This document shows, piece by piece, positions 18,051 through 26,330 of a stretch of 53,097 bases of DNA (positions are counted from its first letter, which is position 1; each line of letters starts with the position of its first letter). The position numbers and the translations under genes are program-made. The stretch is from positions 1 through 53,097 of the forward strand of contig JACREJ010000017.1 in the NCBI GenBank assembly GCA_016218305.1. Direction: 5' to 3'. The notes under the pieces were generated by a model. The model was not told where the DNA came from, did no database searches, and saw only the letters and a program-made list of their open reading frames with translations. Source of the DNA: Gemmatimonadota bacterium (GTDB lineage Bacteria; Gemmatimonadota; Gemmatimonadetes; Gemmatimonadales; Gemmatimonadaceae).

Positions 18051-19232
18051 TCACGCCTGCCAGGTGCGAACGATGGCGTGCATGCCCGCCTCCACGTCGG
18101 CGCGCGCGGCGGCGTACGATACACGCACCCACTCGGGCGTGCCGAAGGCCGCCCCCGGCACCACGGCAATCCCCTCCTCGTCCAGCAGGCGCGAGGCGAA
18201 GGCGGTGCCGTCGTTGCCCGGCGCCCTGCAGTAGAGGTAGAACGCGCCGTCGGGCTCCACGAGGTCGAGTCCCGGGATCGCCGAGAGGATGGCCCGCGCG
18301 GCGTCGCGCCGCGCGCGGAACTCGCTGACCATTGCGCGCACCGCCGCGTCGGCCTCCGCGGTGCGCGTCAGGGCGGCCAGGGTGGCGTATTGTGACTCCG
18401 TGGCGGCGTTGGACGTGGTGTGCGACTGCAGGGCGGTCATCGCCTGCGACACCGGGCGCGGCGCCACCGACCAGCCGATCCGGAATCCCGTCATGGCGTA
18501 CGCCTTCGCGACGCCGTTGACGACCACGAGATTGTCGCGCCGTGCCGCCACGTCGAGCACCGACGGCGCCTCCGGCAGCCGGTACGTGATGCGGCCGTAG
18601 ATTTCGTCGCTGACCAGCCACCAGCCTCGCGCGGCGGCGAGGTCGGTAATGGCGCGCAGCTCGTCGGCGTCATAGACGGCGCCGGTCGGATTCGTCGGGG
18701 AGTTGAGCAGCAGGCCGCGCGTGCGGGGCGTGGCGTGCCGCTCGAGCAGGGCCGGCGTGACTTTGAGCCCGCGGGACGGATCGCCGGGAACCCCAACGGG
18801 GTTCGCGCGTGCGAGGCCCACCATCTCGACGTAGCTGACCCAGCTCGGCACCGCGAGCAGGACGTCGTCGCCAGGTCCGAAGAGCGCGAACGTCGCGTTG
18901 TGCAGCGACTGCTTGGAGCCGGTAGAAACGACAACTTCGCCCGCCGTCACGGCCGCATCGCGCCCGGCGCGGCGGCGCGTCGCGTCGGCGGCGATCACCT
19001 CGCGGAGCGGCAGAATCCCGTCCACGGCGGTGTAGCGGGTGTGGCCCGCGTCGAGCGCGGACTTGGTCGCGTCCAGGATGAAGGCGGGCGTGTCAAAGTC
19101 CGGTTCACCGGCGCCGAGGTCGATGATCGCGCGGCCAGCCGCGCGGAGCGCCCTGGCGCGCTGCGAAACGGCGATCGTCGCCGACTCTTTGATGGCGGCG
19201 ACGTTGGGCGAGGGCACGAAGGGATGCGACAT
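18051..19232 (-). CDS. aspC: Pyridoxal-phosphate aminotransferase, class I (aspartate aminotransferase-like)
   Basis: A 393-residue fold-type I aminotransferase. The N-terminal signature DLGAGEPDFDTP, the cofactor-binding NSPTNPTG, the DEIYGR segment and the PLP lysine K243 in VAKAYAMTGFRIGW are all present. A conserved C-terminal Arg (EWVRVSYA) would bind the substrate carboxylate. The class I-gamma aspartate/prephenate aminotransferase group fits best; exact specificity cannot be read. It is divergent from the helicase-like gene at 19343. The adjacent Lrp-type amino-acid-binding domain supports a role in amino-acid metabolism. Confidence 0.9.
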   Translation of the reverse strand: MSHPFVPSPNVAAIKESATIAVSQRARALRAAGRAIIDLGAGEPDFDTPAFILDATKSALDAGHTRYTAVDGILPLREVIAADATRRRAGRDAAVTAGEVVVSTGSKQSLHNATFALFGPGDDVLLAVPSWVSYVEMVGLARANPVGVPGDPSRGLKVTPALLERHATPRTRGLLLNSPTNPTGAVYDADELRAITDLAAARGWWLVSDEIYGRITYRLPEAPSVLDVAARRDNLVVVNGVAKAYAMTGFRIGWSVAPRPVSQAMTALQSHTTSNAATESQYATLAALTRTAEADAAVRAMVSEFRARRDAARAILSAIPGLDLVEPDGAFYLYCRAPGNDGTAFASRLLDEEGIAVVPGAAFGTPEWVRVSYAAARADVEAGMHAIVRTWQA

Positions 19233-19251
19233 GGTCGAACCGGGCTCCGAA

Positions 19252-19281
19252 TTGGAGGGCCGGGGGGAATTGCGCTAGATT
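19252..19281 (+). promoter_or_regulatory. Candidate promoter TTGGAG-18-TAGATT
   Basis: TTGGAG (19252-19257) and TAGATT (19276-19281) are spaced by 18 bp upstream of the helicase-like gene. The predicted start of transcription near 19288 gives a leader of about 55 bases with GAGG before the chosen GTG. Confidence 0.5.
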
Positions 19282-19342
19282 GTGTGTGCAACACGAAGTT
19301 AGCGTCACGCTGGCGCTGACGCCATTGACAATCGAGGTCGCA

Positions 19343-20884
19343 GTGAGCGCATTGCCAACCGCCGCCGGAAGCACCGGCCGCGTTACGTCCGTAGCCCATT
19401 TTGTTGCCCCGCATTGGGGACGCATCGCCGACCGGCTCGCGCCGCTGATTGACCGAGACGGTGGCGATCCGGGCACTGCGCCCGCTGCGCTCATCTGCGT
19501 TCCCGATTCCGGCGCGGCCGTGGAGCTCGCCGACGCGCTCCGCGCGGCCCGTCCCGGCATCGCGCGCATTCTCCCGGTCACCGACGCGCTGCGGGCGTCG
19601 CGCGTGCTCAAGACCTGCGGCGCGCCCATTGTCATCGTGACGCCGTCAGACGCCGAACGCATGCTCAGCGCCTCCGCGCTGCCGCTCGACGGCGTGCAGG
19701 TCGTCGCGCTCGTCGGCGCCGAGGAGTACGACGCCGACCAGCTCGCGACGGTGATGACGTCGGTTCCCAAGGACGCGCGGCGCGTGCTCGTGGCGTCGGA
19801 GGCAACCCCGGTCGTCGAGGTCCTGCTCGAGCGCTACTTCCACAAGGCGCACCGCCTGGCCGACGATGCGAGCAGCGAGACGACGCCGGCGCCCGTGCAG
19901 TATCTCTGCGTGCGAGGCTCCGGCGCCGCGACCCTCGTCCCGTCGCTGCTGGACGATCTCGATCCGCCGTCGGCGGTCGTGGTCACCGCCGACGCAGCAG
20001 CCGTGAGGTCCGCACTCGCGGCGCATGGCTACCCCGCCGACGCGTCGATCGTGCAGGTCAGCGACGGTGCCGCGCCGCAGAACGTCGCCCTCGTTGTCTT
20101 CGCCGGCCTGCCAACGCCGGCCGCCTTCGAAACGGCCATGTCGTCGCAACCGGGCCGCGCCGTCGCGCTCATCGCGCCCCGCCAGCTCGGCGCGCTGCGG
20201 CGCCTCGCCGGCGGCGCCAGTGTCACGCCGTTCACGACACGCCGGGCCACCAGCGCCGCGCGCGCCCAGGAAGAGCGCCTGCGTGCCGAGCTCCGGGCGG
20301 TGCTCATCGGGTCGTATCCGGCCCGCGAAATCGTGTCGCTCGAACCGCTGCTCAGCGAATACGATGGCGCCGAGCTTGCGGGCGCCGCGCTGCGTCTGCT
20401 CGAGGCCGCGCGCGCCGCAACGCCGGCGCCGGCACAGGCGGCCGCAGCGGCCCCCTCGATCTCCGACCGCGCCCCGCGGTCCGCCCCGCGGTCCGCACCG
20501 CGCGCGGATCGCTCCGACCGCCCGGCGCGTCCCCGCGACGACTTCCCCCTGCGGGACCCGCGAGAGGCGGCGAAGCCCCGGTTCGTGGACCGCACGGTGC
20601 GCCGCGAGCGCGATGACCGTCCGCCGCGTCGCGCCGCCGGGGCCGGCGACCGGGACGAACGCGCGCCGCGTCGCAGCTTTGGCGACAAGCCGCGCGCCTA
20701 CGGCGACAAGCCGCGGGCGCACGGCGACAAGCCGCGGACGTATGGTGACAAGCCCCGCGCGTTCGGCGACAAGCCCCGTACGTTCGGCGACAAGCCGCGC
20801 GGCGGGTTCGGCGACAAGCGCACCGGCGGATTCAGGGACAAGCCGCGGGGCTCGGGCCCGCGCAAGCCACGGGATGATCGATGA
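19343..20884 (+). CDS. Degenerate DEAD-box helicase-like protein with GDKPR-repeat tail
   Basis: A 513-residue protein. The first about 370 residues have the layout of the two RecA-like lobes of DEAD-box RNA helicases, and the segment [16 protein letters not shown] resembles the post-helicase region of such proteins. But the catalytic motifs are missing: there is no GKT P-loop, and [10 protein letters not shown] (near 120) stands where the DEAD box should be. The tail (about 385-513) is Arg/Ala/Pro-rich and ends with a run of GDKPR repeats, typical of RNA-binding disordered tails. I infer an RNA-binding pseudo-helicase. The GTG at 19343 has GAGG upstream. ATGA couples it to tdk. The helicase ancestry is inference from pattern, not proof. 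Confidence 0.65.
   Translation: MSALPTAAGSTGRVTSVAHFVAPHWGRIADRLAPLIDRDGGDPGTAPAALICVPDSGAAVELADALRAARPGIARILPVTDALRASRVLKTCGAPIVIVTPSDAERMLSASALPLDGVQVVALVGAEEYDADQLATVMTSVPKDARRVLVASEATPVVEVLLERYFHKAHRLADDASSETTPAPVQYLCVRGSGAATLVPSLLDDLDPPSAVVVTADAAAVRSALAAHGYPADASIVQVSDGAAPQNVALVVFAGLPTPAAFETAMSSQPGRAVALIAPRQLGALRRLAGGASVTPFTTRRATSAARAQEERLRAELRAVLIGSYPAREIVSLEPLLSEYDGAELAGAALRLLEAARAATPAPAQAAAAAPSISDRAPRSAPRSAPRADRSDRPARPRDDFPLRDPREAAKPRFVDRTVRRERDDRPPRRAAGAGDRDERAPRRSFGDKPRAYGDKPRAHGDKPRTYGDKPRAFGDKPRTFGDKPRGGFGDKRTGGFRDKPRGSGPRKPRDDR
20681..20850 (+). repeat. 21-bp coding tandem repeat (GDKPRxx)
   Basis: Five exact-length 7-codon units reading GDKPR plus two variable residues (AY, AH, TY, AF, TF) are followed by two 8-residue variants and a final RDKPRGS. 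The repeat keeps frame and encodes the basic tail of the helicase-like protein, likely an RNA-binding, low-complexity region. Confidence 0.9.
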
Positions 20885-21486
20885 CGCAGCATTTCCAGCT
20901 GACCGGCGGCTGGGTGGAGGTCATCGCCGGTTCGATGTTCAGTGGCAAGAGTGAGGAGCTCATTCGCCGCGTCCGTCGCGCGATGATCGCGAAGAAGCGC
21001 GTGCAGGTGTTCAAGTCGCACCTGGACAACCGCTACACCGGCGTCTTCGCCGTGGGGTCGCACGATGGCCGCACGGTCGAAGCCGTCCCGGTGGACTCCG
21101 CGGCGCAGGTGGCGCAGCGGGTCGATCCCATCGCGCAGGTGATCGCGATTGACGAGGTGCAGTTCCTCGACGACGGCATCGTCGACGTGGCCACGGCACT
21201 CGCCGACCGCGGCGTGCGCGTGATTCTCGCCGGCATTGACACCGATTTTCGCGGCGAGCCGTTTGGCGCGATGCCCCGGCTGATGTGCCTCGCCGAAGTC
21301 GTGGACAAGCTGCACGCGATCTGCGTGATTTGCGGGATGCCTGCCAGCCGCAACCAGCGCCTCATTGACGGCCAGCCGGCGCGCTACGATTCCCCGCAGA
21401 TCATGGTCGGCGGCACCGAGAGTTATGAGGCGCGGTGCCGCTCCTGTCATACGGTGCTGAAGGGAGACCAGCCAAGTCTGCTCTAA
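20881..21486 (+). CDS. tdk: Thymidine kinase
   Basis: A 201-residue type II thymidine kinase that phosphorylates thymidine to dTMP in pyrimidine salvage. The P-loop is GSMFSGKS (residues 17-24), the catalytic Glu lies in AIDEVQFL, and the lasso domain has the zinc cysteines of CVICG and CRSC. The substrate loop includes the YEARCR segment. It overlaps the helicase-like gene by ATGA, so the two are translationally coupled. The stop codon is followed at once by a 7-bp-repeat hairpin shared with the convergent pilin gene. Confidence 0.96.
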   Translation: MTQHFQLTGGWVEVIAGSMFSGKSEELIRRVRRAMIAKKRVQVFKSHLDNRYTGVFAVGSHDGRTVEAVPVDSAAQVAQRVDPIAQVIAIDEVQFLDDGIVDVATALADRGVRVILAGIDTDFRGEPFGAMPRLMCLAEVVDKLHAICVICGMPASRNQRLIDGQPARYDSPQIMVGGTESYEARCRSCHTVLKGDQPSLL

Positions 21487-21487
21487 A

Positions 21488-21590
21488 GGCAGATGGGAGA
21501 TGGGAGATGGGAGATGGGAGACGGGTGATGGCGTGTGCACGCTCTCCCCTCTCCCCTCTCCCATCTCCCATCTCCCATCTCCCATCTGCC
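21488..21590. repeat. Hairpin of 7-bp tandem repeats (family B, locus 1)
   Basis: Arms 21488-21521 and 21557-21590 are perfectly complementary over 34 bp and consist of four tandem copies of GATGGGA-type heptamers; complementarity continues inward with mismatches. The element starts two bases after the tdk stop and ends two bases from the stop of the convergent gene, so it is the entire intergenic region. A bidirectional terminator function is likely. Confidence 0.9.
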
Positions 21591-21591
21591 C

Positions 21592-23844
21592 CTACGGCGC
21601 TGCCCTCGCGCCGCGCAGCCTCGTGAAGTACGACCGGATTAATGTCGCGGACTTCACCTCGCGCGTATCCACGTCAAATGACCGGAGTGGTCGCACGCGC
21701 GTCGGCGTCAACGGGAAGTACGGTGGCCGCCGGTTCTGCATCTGGCATGGATCGCGTTCGCGCAGGGGTCGGAGCCCGGAGCTGGCGGTGCTGGTATACG
21801 GGGACGCGTAGGTCCGCATGATCGTCCCCCCCACCACCTGCATGCACCCACCCGAGGCGGTGAAGGAGCTCCCGGTCGGGCACGTGTACACCGGATTCGT
21901 CACCGTGGCCACGCCGGGATTGCGGGCATTGACCGAACCGCCGAGCGCCATCGCGATGCCGTGGAAGAGGAAATCGCGATTGCCGCCCATCGTCAGCGTG
22001 TACCCCGCGGTGGTGCTCGGCGTGTCGTACACGCGCGGGCGGTTGATGGCGTTGTCGGCCACCTGTATCGAATCCCTGGAGATCAACCCGAAGAAGTTGC
22101 GGCACAGGTTCGTCGTGTCGGAGGGGTCCTGATCGTAGGTGAGGTCGTCAATCAGCACCGCCGGTCCGTTGACATAGACGGTCACGTTGCCGCGAATCGT
22201 CCCCGACAGGTAGACGTTGCGCCGCGAGCTGGAGTTGGTCGTGAGGTACACCACGCCGCGCGAGTTCGGGTTGTACGTGCGATGCAGCGGGAACAGGTAC
22301 GGACGCTCGGCACTCTGCCGCACGGCCGCCGGCAACGAAGGCAGGTTGTTGGTCCCGCTGTACACGTCCCACTCGCCGAGATAGGCCGGGTCGTAGTAGG
22401 TCGGGTTGCTCGCGGGCAGGATACATCGCCCGTCCGCCGCGGCCTGGTCCACCACGCACGTGAAGATGTAGTGGGTGAACGTCGTATCCTGTCCGCCGTA
22501 TCGCTGGGTGCCGGTGCAGGCGGGGCTCGAGCCCCAGGTGTACATCTGCACGATCGAGCCGTAGAACCAGTTCTGCCAGCAGTACCCCGCCGGCGTGTGG
22601 CGCTCCACGTTCACGAGGTACGGACTGCCAAACGGGAAACAGCGGGCGGTGGGCTGCTGCAGGATGGTGCGAATGGCCGACTGGGCCGGGAAAGCGCCGG
22701 ACGTCACCGCCATGGCCGCTGCCTGCGCCGCGCTGACCGTCGGGTACGTGCTGGTCTGGATGCGGGAGTTGACCCACCCCACCTTGTGCATCGAGATCGT
22801 GAAGAACTCGCGCTGGCGCGTGCCGTTGGTGGGATTGAGCACCGTGTAGAACGCACCGCACTGGTTCTGCATGATGGGATTCGACGCGGCCACGGGCGAG
22901 CCACTGAAATTCGTGACCAGTCGCGTCGAATCGCCGCCGTACCCGGGCCACATGATGAACGCCTTCATGAAGCCTTCGGTCGAGTCGATCATCCCATTGT
23001 TGTTGACATCGATGGTGAGGAACTCGACCCGCCCATTGTAGATGGACGTCGTGGTTGTCGAACCGGAGATGTTGTAGCCACCGGAATACAGGGGGCCGAC
23101 CGTGGAGGAATTCGACGTCGCGCCCGCGCTGATCGAGTAACTGAGGCTGCCGGACGATGCCAGCGACGAGAACCGGCTGGCGATCGCCGTCGCCGACGGA
23201 TACGGAATGACCGTCGTGCCCGCCGTCGCACTGAGCGTGTCAGCCCACTGCCCGCTGCCGCTGATGGTCCCCGCCGCGCTGACCGTGTCGCCGAAGACCG
23301 GCGTCGGTGAGCCGGAGCTTGACCCGATGAAGCGGTTGTTGGTGTGCACGCGGCCGGGGATGTTCTCGCCGATGCCGATGCTGGCCGTCGACGGGAAGTC
23401 GTGGGCGAACAGGCCATAGCGGGCAAACGACTGCGCCAGCAGGTCCATGCGCCGTGACAGCCGGATGCCGCCGGCGTCGCTGACGGTGGCGAGCAGCGTG
23501 ATGTACGGCACGTGCACGCCGGAGGTGTCGCCGGTGTAGCCGCCGTACAGGTTGACGGTCACCCCCGCCAGCGGCGTGCCGTCCGACGTATACACCGCCT
23601 GGTTCGTCAGGAGTTGCGTGTAGCCCGTGTCGTAGAGCACCAGCGTAGTGTCGCGCTGCAGCCGCGACTTGCCCAGCTCGAGTGCCGTCTCGAGGGCGAA
23701 GGTGAGGTCGCGCTCCTTGTCGTGGTACCGGCTGAGCAAGCCCGAGTTTCCGGCCATGTAGATTGCCGACGCCGCCAGTCCCGCCAGCGACAGCGTCATG
23801 ATGAGCACGAGAATCAGCGCCGAGCCGCGCCGCACGGAGCGCAT
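21592..23844 (-). CDS. PilX-like / DUF4900-type pilus assembly protein
   Basis: A 750-residue protein with a short basic N-terminus and one hydrophobic helix (RRGSALILVLIMTLSLAGLAASAIY), the layout of PilX-type minor pilins that lack the classic GFTLIE motif. The large exported part (Ser/Thr/Gly-rich, with TIRGNVTVYV, FGLISRDSIQVAD and FHGIAMALGG) resembles the DUF4900 region of such proteins, probably beta-helical. The ATG at 23844 overlaps the upstream stop as TGATG; a GTG one codon earlier is also possible. It is the third gene of a pilV-pilW-pilX-like operon and likely part of a type IV pilus or secretion pseudopilus tip. Confidence 0.8.
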   Translation of the reverse strand: MRSVRRGSALILVLIMTLSLAGLAASAIYMAGNSGLLSRYHDKERDLTFALETALELGKSRLQRDTTLVLYDTGYTQLLTNQAVYTSDGTPLAGVTVNLYGGYTGDTSGVHVPYITLLATVSDAGGIRLSRRMDLLAQSFARYGLFAHDFPSTASIGIGENIPGRVHTNNRFIGSSSGSPTPVFGDTVSAAGTISGSGQWADTLSATAGTTVIPYPSATAIASRFSSLASSGSLSYSISAGATSNSSTVGPLYSGGYNISGSTTTTSIYNGRVEFLTIDVNNNGMIDSTEGFMKAFIMWPGYGGDSTRLVTNFSGSPVAASNPIMQNQCGAFYTVLNPTNGTRQREFFTISMHKVGWVNSRIQTSTYPTVSAAQAAAMAVTSGAFPAQSAIRTILQQPTARCFPFGSPYLVNVERHTPAGYCWQNWFYGSIVQMYTWGSSPACTGTQRYGGQDTTFTHYIFTCVVDQAAADGRCILPASNPTYYDPAYLGEWDVYSGTNNLPSLPAAVRQSAERPYLFPLHRTYNPNSRGVVYLTTNSSSRRNVYLSGTIRGNVTVYVNGPAVLIDDLTYDQDPSDTTNLCRNFFGLISRDSIQVADNAINRPRVYDTPSTTAGYTLTMGGNRDFLFHGIAMALGGSVNARNPGVATVTNPVYTCPTGSSFTASGGCMQVVGGTIMRTYASPYTSTASSGLRPLRERDPCQMQNRRPPYFPLTPTRVRPLRSFDVDTREVKSATLIRSYFTRLRGARAAP

Positions 23845-24977
23845 CACGGGAAGGTCACCGTCGCGGTACCCGTGCGCACGCCGCCCTGGGCGGAACAGTC
23901 GCGCGCGGCGAGGCCGTACTGGTAGTCACCCGGAGTCAGCGGGAGCGCGAAATCCTCGTACCGGTAGGTCCTCGCGCCGCGGGCGGGTTTGCTGCCGATC
24001 GGCGTCCAGGTGCTGGCCCCGCTGCGTCGGCGGTAGACGATGTACTGTCGCACATCACGCGGCGCGGTTGAATCGCCGGCCACCGCCGACCAGTCGAGGC
24101 GCACATTCAGCTTGGCGCCGGCCGGCGCCGTCGCGACTGACACCCCCACGGAATCCGGCGTCGGCGGCGCGGCGCCGCAGTTGAGCGGCAGGAGCTTGAT
24201 CGCGTTGCGCAGCTTGACCGTCACGTGAAGGTTGCGGTACACGTTGACCCGCGTCTTGGCGTCCCAGAACCGGCCGGTCGCGCGCACGTCCACCGCCGTG
24301 ATGGAGTCGGCCCGCGCCACCGAGTCGTCCCAATAGATCGGCAAGTTGGCGTTCGGCACGGCGCTGGTCGTGCCGGCCGTCCCCGTCACGTAGTAGCGAA
24401 AGAAGAAATTCGAGTCGCTCGACACATACAGATTGCGGGTCACGAGCGTGCTGTCGCGGTCGTTCACCCGGCGATACAGCACGTACAAGCCGGTATTCCC
24501 GCCGGCGGTGTCGGGGAGCAGGTAATACTGGATGGTCTCGGCCTTGCCGGCCTCGCCATTCGGGTCCGTGTACGTCCGCGGCGGGTACACTTTTGTCGAG
24601 GTGCGCAAGGTACCGGCGCGCGACACCGACCAGGCGTTCGCGGTGGCATTGTCGAGCGAAGCGTCCCAGTACGAGGCGTTGGGATCGAGGGTGGACGTGC
24701 GCCCCTGCCGGTTGGCATTGAACGCGATGGCGAACGGCGCCGCCTGCACGATGAGCGGCTGCCCCACGTCACCCCCCGCCGTGCGCAGGTCGGCCTCGAT
24801 CCGCGAGACGGCGTATCGTGCACTCTGAAACGCGTCCATCCGTCCGGCGCCCGCATCCATTGCGCGCGTCTGGGCGCGAAAGAACGGCACCGCGATCGAG
24901 AAGACCAGCACCGTGATCGAGACGGCGAAGATCATCTCGACCATGCTGAAACCGCCCCGCCGCCTCGACGTGCGCAT
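23844..24977 (-). CDS. Prepilin-type protein, PilW-like
   Basis: A 377-residue minor pilin-like protein. It begins MRTSRRRGGFSMVEMIFAVS: a basic leader, prepilin peptidase cleavage after Gly, and Glu at position +5 of the mature helix. The long periplasmic part contains a late Ig/fibronectin-like region (PPTPDSVGV through RQYIVYRRR and YEDFALPLTPGDYQYGL). It overlaps both neighbours by TGATG junctions, so pilV, pilW and pilX homologues are translationally coupled. PilW-type proteins prime assembly of type IV pili or type II pseudopili. Confidence 0.85.
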   Translation of the reverse strand: MRTSRRRGGFSMVEMIFAVSITVLVFSIAVPFFRAQTRAMDAGAGRMDAFQSARYAVSRIEADLRTAGGDVGQPLIVQAAPFAIAFNANRQGRTSTLDPNASYWDASLDNATANAWSVSRAGTLRTSTKVYPPRTYTDPNGEAGKAETIQYYLLPDTAGGNTGLYVLYRRVNDRDSTLVTRNLYVSSDSNFFFRYYVTGTAGTTSAVPNANLPIYWDDSVARADSITAVDVRATGRFWDAKTRVNVYRNLHVTVKLRNAIKLLPLNCGAAPPTPDSVGVSVATAPAGAKLNVRLDWSAVAGDSTAPRDVRQYIVYRRRSGASTWTPIGSKPARGARTYRYEDFALPLTPGDYQYGLAARDCSAQGGVRTGTATVTFP

Positions 24978-25408
24978 CAGAAGGCCGCCAGCACCAGGGA
25001 CTTCTTCACCGTCGTGCTCGTCGCCGAGTGCACGACGGTCACCGTCACGGTCACGTAGTCCGCCGTCGCCGACGGCCCCGTGCGCACCACCGACGTCGTG
25101 CGCGTGTAGCCGGGATAGCCGCTCATGGACGGGCTTGCCGACGACGTGGCGCTCGTCTCGGACGTCTCGTGAAAGGTGGCGACCACGGTCGAATAGGGGC
25201 GGTGGAGCTCGACCACCTCGAGCCGCGCGGTCGCCAGTTCGCTCGCGATGGCCAGGGCATCGTGGTTGTTGGTCAGGTGCTGGAACCGGCGCGTGAAGTT
25301 CGACAGGCCGATGAGCACGCCGCTGAGGATCATCACCGAGATGATGACCTCGATGAGCGTCATGCCCGAACGACGCCGCGGCCGGAGTGCGGAGGTCCCT
25401 GTCTGCAT
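24977..25408 (-). CDS. Prepilin-type protein, PilV-like
   Basis: A 143-residue prepilin with leader MQTGTSALRPRRRSG followed by mature MTLIEVIISVMILSG, the textbook type IV pilin N-terminus (cleavage after Gly, Glu at +5). The remainder is Thr/Ser/Val-rich. It is the first gene of the minus-strand pilin operon. A TTATAG sequence lies directly against the ATG, leaving no room for a leader, so either the mRNA is leaderless or the promoter lies further upstream in the divergent region shared with the gene at 25527. Confidence 0.88.
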   Translation of the reverse strand: MQTGTSALRPRRRSGMTLIEVIISVMILSGVLIGLSNFTRRFQHLTNNHDALAIASELATARLEVVELHRPYSTVVATFHETSETSATSSASPSMSGYPGYTRTTSVVRTGPSATADYVTVTVTVVHSATSTTVKKSLVLAAF

Positions 25409-25453
25409 CTATAAGGGAATGTGGCCAAGGCGACGGGGCCCACGCCAGCCCTT

Positions 25454-25483
25454 TTGCTGCCGGGGCCGGGCCCGTGGTAAGTT
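25454..25483 (+). promoter_or_regulatory. Candidate promoter TTGCTG-18-TAAGTT
   Basis: TTGCTG (25454-25459) and TAAGTT (25478-25483) with an 18-bp spacer lie about 45 bases before the ATG at 25527, within the divergent region between the pilin operon and the regulator-tryptophanase operon. Confidence 0.5.
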
Positions 25484-25526
25484 CATGGGCGTCGCCCTGA
25501 CGGCGGCCCGCACCCCCTGACTCCTT

Positions 25527-26330
25527 ATGGGCGTTATCGCCACGCTGCTTCCGCTCGACCGATGCCTCCAGCGCGTGCACGGCGCCGTGCGCGGCCAGCA
25601 CGCCGTGAGCCCCTGCCACAGCTGGGATGAACTGCTCTCGGCCTGCGCCACGGAACCCGTGCACCTGGCCGTGGTGGACCTCTTCGCCGATGGCTCGGCC
25701 AGCTTCGAGCGCATCCGCCAGCTGCGCACCCGGTTCCCGCGCCTGACCCTCATCGCCTACGTCAGCGCCACCCCCCAGCGCGCGCGCGACCTGTTTGACG
25801 CCGGGCGCGCCGGGCTCGACGGATTGCTGCTCGTGGACCTCGACGACTCGCCGCATGCGGTCCGCACCGTGGTCGAGCAGGCCGAGGCGCGCGGCGTTGC
25901 CGCCCTCCTCCGGCACCGCCTGGCCGACATGGACACCGTCGCCCGGGACGCCATCCTGATCGTCGTGACGCGCGCCCACATGCGACTGACGTCACACCGC
26001 CTGTCCGAGACGCTGTCCATCAACAAGGCCACCTTGCTCGAGAAGCTCCGCCGCGAGCGGCTTCCCGCCCCGCAGAAGCTGATCGGCTGGGGCCGGCTGA
26101 TCGTGGCCGGCCAGATGCTCGACGATCCCAAGCGCAGTGCCGACGGGATTGCCCGCGCGCTCGATTTCCCGTCGGGCTCGGCCTTCCGCAACATGTGCCA
26201 GCGCTACGTGGGCGCCACGCCGCTCGAGATTCGCGACCACGGCGGCGCCCGCTTCGTCACCGCGCAGTTCCTGCGTGCCATCGGACGTCCCCACTTGGCG
26301 CAGGGACTCGAAGATCAAGGGACCCCGTGA
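25527..26330 (+). CDS. AraC-like regulator with receiver-like N-terminal domain
   Basis: A 267-residue protein. The N-terminal half looks like a response-regulator-type alpha/beta domain (HLAVVDLFAD, then LTLIAYVSATPQRARDLFDAG) but has no clear acidic triad. The C-terminal half is helical and ends with an AraC-type second helix-turn-helix: DGIARALDFPSGSAFRNMCQRYVGATPLEIRD has the family's conserved FxSxSxFxRxFxxxxGxTPxxxR rhythm in modified form. It overlaps the tryptophanase start by GTGA, so it is co-translated with it and may control it. Inducer unknown. Confidence 0.72.
   Translation: MGVIATLLPLDRCLQRVHGAVRGQHAVSPCHSWDELLSACATEPVHLAVVDLFADGSASFERIRQLRTRFPRLTLIAYVSATPQRARDLFDAGRAGLDGLLLVDLDDSPHAVRTVVEQAEARGVAALLRHRLADMDTVARDAILIVVTRAHMRLTSHRLSETLSINKATLLEKLRRERLPAPQKLIGWGRLIVAGQMLDDPKRSADGIARALDFPSGSAFRNMCQRYVGATPLEIRDHGGARFVTAQFLRAIGRPHLAQGLEDQGTP

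Noticed and set aside
21488-21590. Insertion-sequence terminal repeats or a MITE
   Set aside because: No target duplication or internal sequence is visible; the element is pure tandem units bounded by stop codons.
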